Origin: Symsagittifera roscoffensis
Lineage: Eukaryota; Xenacoelomorpha; Acoela; Convolutidae
Reading direction: 5' to 3'
Assembly: GCF_963678635.1 (NCBI RefSeq)
Contig: NC_087068.1
Span: 39,701,649-39,765,648, forward strand
Length of the DNA: 64,000 bases
Shown: positions 1 through 10,802 of the stretch, in pieces
How positions within the stretch are numbered: the first letter of the stretch is position 1
Layout of the letters: the number at the start of each line of letters is the position of its first letter
The notes under the pieces: generated by a model
The model's input: the letters and a program-made list of their open reading frames with translations, nothing else
Database searches by the model: none
What the model was told of the DNA's origin: nothing
Program-made: the position numbers and the translations under genes

Positions 1-446
1 CTATCTGAGTTTTTATTTTGTGTGATATTTAGTCTAAGTAACTCGTTTTTACAATCTTCGGGATTTAGGTGTAAAAGTCGTTCGATATTACTCTGGTAGA
101 ATGATTCATGGTCAAATCGGTTTTTATTTCCGTTCGAGACTTGTGAACAATGTACTTTCTTTTCGGAAAATATTGCTGTGAATTTATATCCTGTAACTGT
201 TGTTGCTCGGGCTTTTGAATAAAGTGTTGCTATTACATTTGTAGTTTCTATGGCTTGGGGTTCTGTTTCGCATTGTGATACTTGATTTATTGCATACTTG
301 TGTAGTGTTTTTTGTTCGTTTTCTTCACAATCGTAATGTGTTACTAATAAATCTTGGGGTCCTGTGCGGGGGGAAGGGTTTATGTTTTGATTTGAGATTA
401 CTAGAAAAAGGAGTTGGAGAAAAATTAATAAGTTCAGAATATACAT
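1..446 (-). CDS. env: Envelope glycoprotein, N-terminal part (runs off window)
   Basis: An ATG at 446 opens a frame that stays open for 148 codons to the window edge. The first 18 or so residues are a typical signal peptide: MY, then a run of Leu/Ile/Phe ending VIS. The mature part has spaced cysteines (in HYDCEE, VSQCET, VHCSQV, EDCKN) and a glycosylation sequon (NIT), as expected of a secreted or membrane ectodomain. It overlaps the end of the Pro/Ser-rich frame by 13 nt in another frame. Copy C carries the rest of this protein, with C-terminal membrane segments, so I call it env. Cysteine layout recalls class III-type glycoproteins of BEL elements and chuviruses, but that is only an impression. 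B and C have lost this N-terminal part. Confidence 0.8.
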   Translation of the reverse strand, partial: MYILNLLIFLQLLFLVISNQNINPSPRTGPQDLLVTHYDCEENEQKTLHKYAINQVSQCETEPQAIETTNVIATLYSKARATTVTGYKFTAIFSEKKVHCSQVSNGNKNRFDHESFYQSNIERLLHLNPEDCKNELLRLNITQNKNSD

Positions 447-1564
447 GTGTATGATAATCCTGAGTATGGGTTATAAAATGTAATGTAACCAATTGTCTTT
501 TTGGTATATCTGTCGTATTTATATATTACTTCAGTGGTTATAAATGGTGGTGGTAGTGATTGAGCTGTTATGTTTGGTGGGTTTAATGGGTAGGGATGTT
601 GAGTAATGTTGTTTAATTTAACTGTGATTTCAAACTTTAATTGTAAATTGTTTTGTTGGAGTATTTGGATATTGTGATCACGGATATCGTCGTGAATGTC
701 TTGTCGATATTGTGGTCTATTAAGTGCCCAGTTGTGAAGGCGATTACTTTCTAGATGTTGTCCAAATAATGGTGGAGGTGCTGTAAATGTATTCCAATCT
801 AGTCTTAAAGGGATATTTGTTGATGATTGTTCTCGATATCTTGCGTCGAGATTATTTGGAAAATTTAAGTTAAAAGGCGTCGGTGAAACTTGACTTATTG
901 ATGGTGTTGATGGTAGTGATAATGTTTCTGGTAGTGATGAGGATGTTGTATCTGAAGAAATATCTATTGGGTCATTGATTAAATTTGGTTCACCTTGTGT
1001 GAATGAATGTGTCGTCCAATATGGTAGTCGTGATGTTTGGTTTGGGGGATTAAAGGGATTTTCACGTATTTGTTCAGATGTTGGTGTTGAACCTAAGTAA
1101 TCTGAGGGTAGGCTTGAAGTACTTCGTTGTGAAAGAAGTGTAGGGGTTTCTGGTAAGATACCAGTGGGATTTTCTGGAGTGCTTTGTGATGGTGATTGAG
1201 GTATTTCAAAGTGAACTCGGGGAGTTTGAAAATTTCTATTTCGTCGAGGATGTATAATTTGTCTATTTATTTCTGTTGTGTTTTGGTTTTGACTAAGATT
1301 TCGTATTCTACTTAGTTTTTGTGGTAGTGTTGGGTATAGGTTATATGTTGGTTCACTCAAAGGTGCTTGTCGTTGAACTGGTTCTAGTGGTTCAGATAAA
1401 CGAGCGTGTCGTTCTTCAAAAGTGTATGGGTTATCTTGAAAGGAAATTCGTGTAGATGTTTGAGGATTTTGAGTAGTTGAAGGTGTTGTTGGGTTATCTT
1501 GGGATGATGTCGGTGAAGACTGACTTTGTGACTGTTGGGTAGCAATTTTTGATAGGTTTTTGAA
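434..1564 (-). CDS. Pro/Ser/Thr-rich protein, 376 codons without any ATG
   Basis: The frame is open from just after two TAA triplets (1565-1570) to the TGA at 434-436, and contains no methionine codon in 376 codons. The protein is low-complexity and rich in P, S, T, Q and N, with short basic stretches such as RRNRN. The end (about 80 residues) looks more ordered. It lies between TM2 and env and overlaps the env start. Copy C keeps the same frame, also without ATG, up to a run of 13 C. Conservation of a long ATG-less frame suggests it is an exon joined by splicing, or uses a non-AUG start; this is inference. No known family recognised. Confidence 0.65.
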   Translation of the reverse strand, partial: FKNLSKIATQQSQSQSSPTSSQDNPTTPSTTQNPQTSTRISFQDNPYTFEERHARLSEPLEPVQRQAPLSEPTYNLYPTLPQKLSRIRNLSQNQNTTEINRQIIHPRRNRNFQTPRVHFEIPQSPSQSTPENPTGILPETPTLLSQRSTSSLPSDYLGSTPTSEQIRENPFNPPNQTSRLPYWTTHSFTQGEPNLINDPIDISSDTTSSSLPETLSLPSTPSISQVSPTPFNLNFPNNLDARYREQSSTNIPLRLDWNTFTAPPPLFGQHLESNRLHNWALNRPQYRQDIHDDIRDHNIQILQQNNLQLKFEITVKLNNITQHPYPLNPPNITAQSLPPPFITTEVIYKYDRYTKKTIGYITFYNPYSGLSYTCIF

Positions 1565-1572
1565 TTATTATT

Positions 1573-1761
1573 TTAGTGAAAAAGTTTATGTTTATTATAG
1601 TATTCTTCTAAAAAAAGAATTAGAAGGATTGTTGCTAGGGCAAATGTGAGGATTGCTTTCTTTATACATTTGCATATTGTCAAAATGAGGGATGATAAAA
1701 ATGTTATGAAAATTACAAATAGTAGAAAAATATCAGTTCTACTGAAAATAGTTCGTATCAT
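1573..1761 (-). CDS. TM2: small membrane protein, 62 aa
   Basis: The ATG overlaps the TGA of TM1 as ATGA (1758-1761), which suggests coupled termination and re-initiation. There are two hydrophobic segments, about residues 11-28 (DIFLLFVIFITFLSS) and 36-50 (AILTFALATILLILF), separated by a short CKCIKK linker, and a charged tail EEYYNKHK. Size and shape recall viroporins; this is an analogy, not homology. Copy C preserves it except for one stop at codon 14 and five changed residues. Copy B keeps the second half, but its ATG has become ATA. Function unknown. Confidence 0.65.
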   Translation of the reverse strand: MIRTIFSRTDIFLLFVIFITFLSSLILTICKCIKKAILTFALATILLILFLEEYYNKHKLFH

Positions 1762-1988
1762 TTAGACAAGTTGTATGAATCGTACCTGTGGATATAATCA
1801 AGGGTTTTTGAAAGTTGGAGAAATAGTTCGAATATAGAGTAGAAAATTAAAAAAATATTACAAAAATTGATTAAGATTATTAGAAAAGATTCAAGGATAT
1901 CAAAAAGAAATATTATGAAAGTTTCAAGCATCGTAAAAAATTGTTTGAGGTTTGTGATAATTTTAGTGACTGTTTGATAGAAGAGCAT
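1758..1988 (-). CDS. TM1: small membrane protein, 76 aa
   Basis: A 76-codon frame beginning with ATG at 1988. Residues about 20-58 are strongly hydrophobic, almost all I, L, F, with single D/E/N residues; the tail has YIHRYDSYNLSK. Copy C has an intact counterpart of the same length at 51904-52134, and copy B a broken one. The stop overlaps the next start (ATGA). It is the first frame after the roughly 600 nt gap downstream of integrase, so it may be the first cistron of a spliced mRNA. No family recognised; role in the membrane is inferred from composition only. Confidence 0.65.
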   Translation of the reverse strand: MLFYQTVTKIITNLKQFFTMLETFIIFLFDILESFLIILINFCNIFLIFYSIFELFLQLSKTLDYIHRYDSYNLSK

Positions 1989-2585
1989 TTAAGAAATGAC
2001 TTCTTGATCGAATATTTTTTGTTGTTTGGGGCAATTTTCAAGTGTGGTCGGATTATTTATTAGTTTTTTGACAAGTGGGTTGAGTTTTGTAAAAAATTGT
2101 TGGGGGCAATTTTTATGGTGATCGGGAGGTCGTCTTTTTCTTTATTTTTGTTTGTCAAATGATCCGGGGTATGGTGAGATTTTTGTACTTTAGGCTAATT
2201 AAAATGTTCATTTTGTTACTTTAGGCTAAGTTTACAGATTTGTTTGGGGGGTATTCGTGGTCTGAGTTGGGGAAATATTGTTGATTTTTGGGTTATTAGA
2301 TAAGGGAGGGATATGAGATTATGGTGATATTTATTTTAGTTGTCAAGTTGGAGTGGTTTGCTTTTTTTTGACCTGGAGGTTATAGTTATAGATATGCCTG
2401 GAGTTTTATATGATTCGTCTAATTGATCTGAGTTTAAGTTAGAGAAGGTGACGGATTGGATGAATCCTATTGGTCTAAATTTGAACTAGAATCATTGCGT
2501 GTTTGTCAGCATGTTATTTTGAAAAATGAAAATTGAAAATGTTTCAGAGGTTTCAAGACTGTGAAGTATAGAGCTAAAATTGCTT
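1989..2585 (-). other. Conserved non-coding gap between integrase and TM1, with paired 13-mer
   Basis: No gene is apparent in these 597 nt. The sense-strand 13-mer TTAGCCTAAAGTA occurs twice, at 2217-2229 and 2186-2198, starts 31 nt apart. Copy C repeats both motif and spacing exactly (51662 and 51693). A further shared block reads CATATCTATAACTATAAC followed by CTCCAGGTC. The position, between pol and the accessory/env genes, suits splice acceptor, export or packaging signals. Confidence 0.6.
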
Positions 2586-4358
2586 TTAAAATTCGACTTT
2601 CTTTAATATTTTAGATTGTGGGATGAATATTTTATAATTTTTACGTGGTTGATTTCTAAGTCGTGATGATTTTCTATGTTCTGATTTGTCGATTTGCTCT
2701 TGGGGTATTATTTGTTTGGTCATTTTTCTATTTTTTCTTTCTTTTTGAGATTTTTTTTGATCTAGGTTTTTTGTATTGTTTTTGGTGGTGGTTGATTTTG
2801 TATTTTTATTTCCGAGGTGAATATCATTTTGTTCCTTTGTTGTGTTTTCCGGATGTGGGTTATTTTGAATAATTTTTAAACCTGTAAAAGAATATAATTT
2901 AGTTAGTTCGCGGAGTGCGTATTCTTTTGGATAATAAGGTAATAGGTTATTTCGGTGCTGAACGATTTCTTTTTTGTCTGAGTCGGTGATTTTATATGTG
3001 ACATCAGTGGGTTTTGCAATTATTTGGTATGGTCCTTTACGAAGGGGTTGTAATTTTTTAGAAATTCCTTTTTGAGTGGTAAAATTGGGTATTAAAACAA
3101 ATGTTCCAATTTTTAAATCGGAGGCTGGTGTAAAGCGTGAATTTATTTGTTCATTAATGTTTTGACTTTGTAACAACTTTTTTGTTATTTTTTGATAAAT
3201 TTCATTGTGTTTTTTATCTCTGTTTAAAATCCATTCGGTGTGTGTACCGGAGGCTAATTTAAGAATTTGTGGGTGATGAAAATGATCTTCATCGTGTGTA
3301 TGTAAAGGTAGGTTATAACAAATTGAGTTTTTATTTGGTTGACAATAACCTTGTGCGTTTTTATGAGAGTTTGCTGTAAACATTATTGGTTTGCGTGGCT
3401 TTCGGTTAAAAACCATTTCATATGGTGACATTCCTAGAGTTGTCGTGATTTGTGAATTATATGCTAAGGGAAATAGTTTTACATCTGCTGACCATTCGGT
3501 ATATCTTGTATCATTTCCATTGATGATGCATCTAAGATATTCTTGTAATGAACGGTTCATACCTTCGACTAAGCCGTTTGTCCAAGGTGCGTGAGATGTA
3601 CGTGGTTTGTGTTTAATGTTATATAAATGACATAGTGTGATGATTTCATTATTTATGAATTCTGTACCGTTGTCTGTAACTAAAATTTCTGGTAGTCCAA
3701 ATTTGGCTATCCAGTGTTCATAAAGCGTTGTGTAAGCATAATAAGCGTTACAATGTGGTACTGGGTTAAGTGCTACATAATGTGTAAATGCGTCAACAAT
3801 TACCATAATGTAGGAGTTTCCTTCTGATGAGGGTGAAATTGGTCCTTTAGTATCAAATGAGATACGATGATTAAAGTACAAACTTTGTCCTTTAAAATCT
3901 TGTTTTTGTGCTATTTGTTTTTGATTTGGGTAAGGTTTATTTAGTTGGCATACTATACAGTCATTGCATAGTACTTTTATCCAAATTGGTGCATTTGGGA
4001 AATAAAAGTTTTGTATGAAATTTGAATATGTTTTCTCTGATCCAGAGTGTCCTTTAATATTTTGTGTATGTGAAATATTAAAAGCTATGAGAATCATACT
4101 TAAAGGGAGACAAGGAACTGTAGATTCATTTAATTTATATTCTAAAAGGTCTGTATTTTCGTTAATTGTTGTGTTATTAAATTTGCGAAAGTATCGGAGG
4201 AGTGTCTTGTTTCCTAGAATAGTTGAATCTGCCTTGATAGGTTTAGTTTTATATTTGTGCCATGATTTTAGTTGTCTAATTACCGGGTCAAGATTTTGAT
4301 ATTGTTTCAATGTTGAAATTGTAATTGTTTCTGTTGGGGGGAGAAAAATGTTTTCAAT
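2586..4358 (-). pseudogene. pol (IN): Integrase part of pol (copy A)
   Basis: Continues the RT frame after one TAA (4356-4358), which is GAA in copies B and C. The N-terminal zinc domain shows HSGSEK followed by CNDCIVC. Catalytic residues are visible: D in SFDTKGP (codon 3852-3854), D in VTDNGTEF (3672-3674), E in GLVEGMN (3564-3566), spaced D-59-D and D-35-E as in retroviral integrases. The C-terminal part is Lys/Arg/Asn-rich. It ends in VEF at TAA 2586, a few residues before the ends in B and C. It would insert the cDNA. All catalytic residues are intact, so the stop is the only visible lesion here. Confidence 0.92.
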
Positions 4359-7300
4359 TTATAATTTAGATAAGGGTATTGTATCAAGCGGGTCATGGAG
4401 GTCAAAAACTTGATTTATTGTGTATTTTGAATCGTTTGTTTGTGGTCCTGATAAGTTTATTTTATCAGTTAAGTTTTCTTTTTCAATTAGTGGAAAATGG
4501 TCTTTTTTAGGCGGGTGTTGTTTTATTCTTTTTTGTTGGGTGTTATTTTTTATCCATTGTGAATATGGGATTGGTTTAAAAGTTGATGTTCCAAGTAGAT
4601 CAACTTCATAGTGATTATTTTGACAATCTAAATAAAGTGGGAAATGTTGTAAGCTATTTATTTGTGATTGTTCAACGTCAGTTTTTACTGCATATTTGCA
4701 TTCCAATCGGGGTGATGTTTCATTTTCTGCAAGGTAGAATTTTATATTTTTGGGTATTTCAACTGTGGTTTTACGTGTAAGTAATTCAGGTGGCGTATTT
4801 CGACTTAAGGTGTCTGGTAATGCAAGATTTTTTCCTGCGGTCCAAACTATATGTAAGTTTGGGAATTTCATTAAAATTAGTTGAAATCTATAAACTCGGT
4901 GGTTTGGATTAGACTTTTGTGTAAAAAGGAAGATAATTGGTTTATGGTCTGTGAATAGAACTGTGGGATGTTTTGATCCAAGTATCAGAAATTCATATTC
5001 TGTTAGTGTATATATTATGGCTGTACATTCTCTCATTAGAGTTGAGAGTCCTAGCTCTGCTTGAGTGAATAATCGAGAATTTGCTGATATGAGGTTCATT
5101 TTATTTGTACCATTATTTGATTGTAATAATGCTGCGCCGATGCCAAAGTTCGAAGCATCGCACATTGCATAAAATGGTTGATCGGGATCTGGAATTGTGT
5201 TTGAAATTTGTTCAGTTAAGAGTTTCTTTATTTCTTCAAATCGTGCTTGATATTCTGTATTCCATTCAAAATTATTTTGTTGTCTAAGTATATTATAGAA
5301 TGGTCGTAGATATAATTGCATTTTATAAACATATTTGCTTAAAAAGTTTAACATTCCAAGAAATTCTTGGATTTTCTTTTTATTTGTTGGTGGTTGGAGT
5401 TTTTGAGTAGCGTCAATGCGTGATTTCAATGGAGTGATTGTTTTTCTTTCTATTTTATGTCCTAAGAATTTAACTCTTGTCAAAAAGAAGTGTGATTTAT
5501 CGGGGGCGGCCTTCAGATTTTCGTTCTGAAGTATTTGGTGATATTGTTCTAAAACATTGAACATTTCTTCTTTTGTCTGTGATTGCATAAAAACATCGTC
5601 TAAGTAGGTGATTGCGTTTTTCTTGAGTATTAGTGGTCTAAAAATTTTGCTCATAAAAGCTGAAAATGCTGCTGGTCCTATGGATATTCCATAGAATAAG
5701 CGGTTGAATTCATATTGTTGGTTTCCAATAACAAATTGTGTTAAACGTCGTGATTGTTCATCTAATGGCATTTGATTATATGCACTATTCATATCGGCGG
5801 TTGTAAAGTATTTTCCGTTTATTTTTGTTAAAATAACTTGTATTGGTTCAATGGGCCAATTACACTTTGATTCGTCTATGAGTGAGTTGAGGTATCTAGC
5901 ATCGAGAACGATTTTTAATGATTCTCCTTTAGCTAGAATGATAACGGGGTTGATAAATGTGTTGCCTTTTGGTTGTTCTTCTTTATTTACTGGTGATATA
6001 ATGTTGTATTGTTCTAAAATGTCGAGTAATCTGTTCACTTTATCATGTAAGTGAATTGGTACTTTACTTGCTCTCTGTTTTTTGAAAACTGCGTCTGGTT
6101 TTAATGGGAGATGTAGTGATGAGCTGATTTTGCCAACATCAAATTTGGATGTTGCATAGACTGATGAATATTTAATTAGCTGTTTGGCTAATTTTTCAAA
6201 TTCGTCTTGTGTTATTTGTGAATGTTGGAAATTAAACATTGTTAAAAATTTCTGTTGATTCTCTGTGTAGTTAGTTATGTTGAATGTAGGTTTGAAATAT
6301 GGGGTTTTTGTGAAATAATCCGTATTTCTGTTTTCGTTACTTATTATATTATTTATAGATAATTCTTCATTAAGGATTGTGGATTGGCAAATATCTAGTA
6401 ATTGGAGTATATTATTTACGCGATATGCTTTTTCGTGTATTGGTGATATTGTAGCGTTGGTTTCGCAATAGCCTAAAAGTCCTAAAGGTAATGTTTCTTG
6501 GTAAGGTGTATTGTTGTATACATGTAAGGAAATAATATCTGAATTCGAGTTTTTCAAATATTTTATTGATGAGATTGTGATTTTGAAAAATTTATGAATA
6601 GGTTTGAATTCAAAATCTGACATATAAAATTTTTGTTTGTTTTGTTTTTTATCATATTGGTGAACTTGTTTGATTGAAAAATTATAGATGTTTCCTGATA
6701 GTGGTTTCAAGTGTTTTCTTTGTTGGTTATATATTGGGTAAAATTTTGAAAAGAATGGTGGTTGTTTATTTAATCTTTGAAAAAATGTTAGGGATGTGTC
6801 TTTTGTTTTTGTATATTTATCTTTGATTAATATTTTACTATTCAAGATGTTGATTGTTGGTATATATTTAGAGATAAATGGTATTCCAATGATATTATGT
6901 TTAATATCGGTGATATGGAATATTTGTTTAAATGGTTTATTTAAAATTTTATTTTGCTCTATTGTTCTTGTGGGGAGAAGAAATAATTGGATTTTTCCGT
7001 AGTTTATTAATGTTGATCCTTGTGCTGTTGCTAACTTACTAGAGGTTTCAAGAGGTGTTAGCTTTGGGTGTAAAGTTTTTATTTCATTCCATGTGGGAAT
7101 GTTTATTATAATTGATTCTGCTCCTGAATCAATTAAAAAATCAATTTCAAGATCTGGTGGTTGAAATTCTTTGTTTCTTGGACTTTCTAAGAGAAATGGT
7201 ATTGTCCAAATTTTTTCTTTGGGTTGTTCTTTTTGTATATTTTGATAGATGTGATTTGTATCCAAGCATTTTGTTTTGTCATTTTCAGTGGGTTGATTTG

Positions 7301-7379
7301 TAGTGTTAATTCCATTAGTTTCTTGCGTCGTTGGTGTGGAATGTATGGATTTAGTATAATAATTGTGAAGGAATTCTGA
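4359..7379 (-). pseudogene. pol (PR-RT-RH): Protease, reverse transcriptase and RNase H part of pol (copy A)
   Basis: The protease has FLIDSGAE (DSG at 7122-7130), the retroviral aspartic protease active site. RT follows with DARYLN, TADMNSAYNQMP, YGISIGPAAF and the catalytic YLDD box (about 5595-5606), then the thumb with KFLGH and EFLGMLNFLSKY. RNase H shows CDASNFGIGAAL, the glutamate in LMRECTA, FTDHKP and ALPDTLSR. The frame is uninterrupted from 7265 to 4359; the region 7266-7379 links it to gag after a TAA at 7380-7382. Order PR-RT-RH-IN places it in Ty3/gypsy. It copies element RNA into cDNA. Confidence 0.93.
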
Positions 7380-10300
7380 TTAATTTTCATATATGTGTGA
7401 TGAAAAAGGTTGTTCATATATAACAGGTTCATAGTCATTTTCGACTTTTATCATATTGATGGAGAGAGTGTTTTCTGTATCGCTTTCTGAATCTGATGAT
7501 CCACAGTTTATTTGATTGAGTTGTAACGTATCAGTTACTGTGTCATCAATACCTGGAGGGTCTGATGTTGTTTCTGGATTAGATTGTACTTGATTAATAT
7601 GTCGTTGATGTTTAGGTGTACTACTTCTGTGGCGATTATTAGAATTATTATAGTGATTATTATTCCTGTGTGGTGATTGGGAATAATTTCTATAACGATT
7701 ATTATAACTTGAATGTCGATTTTGTGAATTATTTCGCGATCTATTTTGATAATTACTGTTTGATCTATTATATGAGTTATTTCTTGATTGATTGTTTGGA
7801 TAATACTGATTTCGGTTGTTTGAATAGCTTCTATTTCGATTATTGGAATAGTTTCTATTTCTATTATATGATGAGTTTCGTGACTGATTGTTTGGATAGT
7901 ATCTATTTCTTGATTGAGAATTAGGTCTAGAAACAAATGTTGTGTTTGAATTAGATCTGGAGTAGTTATTTCTACTATTTGGTCTATTGTAGTGATTTTG
8001 TGACGAATTGTGTGTATTTCTTCGTTCTGGCGATCTTCCTCTATAACTTGAGTTATGTGGTGATTGATTTCTTGTATAATTTGTATTGTTCGGGAGTGGT
8101 TTTCCTGAACTATTGTTGCTGTATACATTTTTGTTCGGTAGATTTTGATCTTTCTTCATATATTGATAGAATGACTTATTTGGTTCTTTGTATTTTTGAG
8201 GTTTACTTTGATTATCTTGCTGTTTTTGTCTACATTTAGAAATACTATGTCCGTATCGTCGGCAATAATTACACCATTTTTTGAAAGATGGTTTGCCTTT
8301 AAAGTTTGGGTGTTTTTCATAAATATTGAGTATTTCAGTGATTTTTTCAACGAGGTCTGTATCTGATTCCTGTATATTGTTAATATTTGTGGAAGCTGTT
8401 TCAATTCTGTTAACGTATTGTAATTTCAGATTTTCTGTTTCTTCGAGTTTCATTGTGATTTCTGCTTGTTCTAGTTTGTCTACTAGTTTTCGAAAATCTA
8501 AATCGGGTTCTCGAATTGAAGAAGGATGGGATGCTCTCTTTTTTATTGCTATTTTCCTTAATTGTGGTGTTAAGGTCATCATTAAGATTTCTGTCATCTT
8601 TGTGTTTTTATAGTCGTGTGTATTTAATGAATATGCTTTTCGAACTAGTGTTTCGATTCGTACTGCTAATTGCTTGATGGTTTCGTTTGGTAATCTGCGA
8701 ATTTCATTACATAAAACTCTTTGTTGTTGTTTGTTTCTTTCGGAGTCAAACATTTTTGAAAATTCTTGTGTAAACCTTTTCCAATTTGATTTTATTTCTA
8801 GAGGCAATACTGAAAACCATTTTTGGGCTGCGCCATCTAAAGTTGTTTGTATCAACGCTGTGCGTCGATGTATCCAGTTTTGATGTAGTGGCGTATTAAT
8901 TGGTTCAGGTCCTATATTTAAGATCAAATTTGCTGTTACTGCATTTAAATAGTCTTCTACAGAGTATTCAGGGTCTGTTCCTGTGAATACCATTAAAGGT
9001 TTATTTGATGTTATTGATGATCCACCCATAAGGTATGGATTCATTGTCATTTGTAATGATTCTGCTGCATTTGGCATTTGAGAAAAATTTGAAAGTTGAT
9101 TTCTTGTTATTTCGTGTTGTTGAAGATAATATGGGAGTGGTATTTCATTTTGCATTTGTGTTGGTTGATACGAGTGTGCAATCATTGGATTTTGTTGCTG
9201 AATTGGTTGAAAAGATTGTGTATTAATTGGGTTTTGTTGCTGAATTGGTTGTTGATTTTGTGTATCTATTGGTTGTGGAGAAAAAATTCTATAATTTGTA
9301 TGTGGTTTCTGTATTCCTTGTCCACGATACTCTTGATTATAGGGTGCAAATACATCTGGTTGTAAGAAATCATCATCTGAGGATAAGTAATCCATTTGAT
9401 AAGATGTTTGTTTTTTATTTTTATTTTGCTGAAAAAATGGATAATTTTCACTACGATCCTGTGGAGGATGTAGATTTGTTTGGAAATTTACTGAATTAGG
9501 TTGTGCTATTGGGTTATCCCAGTTTCGAGATCTTGTATAATTACTAAAATTTTTTCGTGGTTGATAATTTGTTTTTGATGGATGTGTGTAATTATAATTA
9601 TGGTCTGCAAAATTGTTTCTAGTGAACGTTTTGCGTGTTTTTGGCGGTATTGTCATGGGTCTGTATGTTTGGTAATCCATGTGTGAATATTTTGGGGCAA
9701 CCGAATGTTTGACGGTTGATTGTAAGGTTACTTGTGTTTGTGAAGGGTTTGTATTTCTTGGTGTTGTTAAATTTGGACGTATTGGTGAAATACTTTGTTG
9801 TGTAGTTGTTGTATGTACGATTTCTTCATTTATGAAGGGTGATGGTGTCTGGATATCTTGTTGAGTGAGATTTCTAGTTCCATTGAGGTTTTCATTGTGT
9901 ATGACTGTGGAGTTTAAACTATTATTTTGCATATCGGGTAAAAATGTATTATAGTTTAATGGTGTTGCATCAATGGTTAATGGTATTACTCTTACATAAT
10001 CTCTTACGTAAGATATCGTACTTATTGCTTGACTTGAGATTGATTGTGGGAAATTTATGAATGCGGAGTGAGACCATTCGGGGTCCCAAACATAGTCTGA
10101 TTGTTCTGGGATGGCAGTATCATCGTTTGAGTTTTGGGGTCTAAAATTTTTTCTTGCTTGTGAAATTAAATCAATATTATGTGTGAAATAATCTATTATG
10201 AACCATGCCAAAATTTTTTGTAAGTCATGTTTTGTATGTTGTGAAACTTCATCTTTCGTGAAATTTTCTTTAATGATATTTAGAAAACTAGAGAGTAGTG

Positions 10301-10802
10301 TGATTTCATGTCGTACTCTTATATGTTTAGATGTTTCTGTCGGTGAGACATTTGGTATTTGGATTTCGTTTTCTAATATCGAGATATAACTATATATTAT
10401 TGCAAGAACTTCATTGGTGAATATGGAGTTTGCTCTTTGTGAGTTATGATATTGGATGCTTTTTAAATATTCTGAGAATACTTTTGAAAATTCTAAATCA
10501 AGGTCGTCTGTTTGAATTATATATTTGCTGTGATTCTGGTTTGGTGAGCTGAATTCTATGGAGTAGATTCCGTATTGTTGTGTTAAGTTACATATATCTT
10601 ATAGATAGTGATCGATAATTTGTCTTTTGATTCTTACATCTGGGAACTCTGTTTTACATGGACTGATTCCGGGTTCAAATAAATTTAAGAGTAAATTTTT
10701 GCAAAATATATGCTGTCCTCTATCAGTGGTTGCATCTACTATAAAGGGGAAGATATCATCATCATCTGGACTTTCTTCACCTGGGGTGTGCGTTGAGCTC
10801 AT
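7380..10802 (-). pseudogene. gag: Gag (copy A), with one internal stop
   Basis: Begins at ATG 10802, overlapping the end of ORF1. One TAA (10599-10601) interrupts it where copy B has a lysine codon; otherwise it is open to TAA 7380-7382. The N-terminal part is acidic (SPDDDDIFPF). The middle holds Q/P/N repeats (QPIQQQNPINTQSFQ) and a capsid-like region with EDYLNAVTANL and GAAQKWFSVLP. A single CCHC zinc knuckle CNYCRRYGHSISKC lies at 8232-8273, followed by about 200 residues of R/N/S/Y repeats, a likely RNA-binding nucleocapsid. It shares one frame with protease and RT, so gag and pol are probably one polyprotein. Confidence 0.9.
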
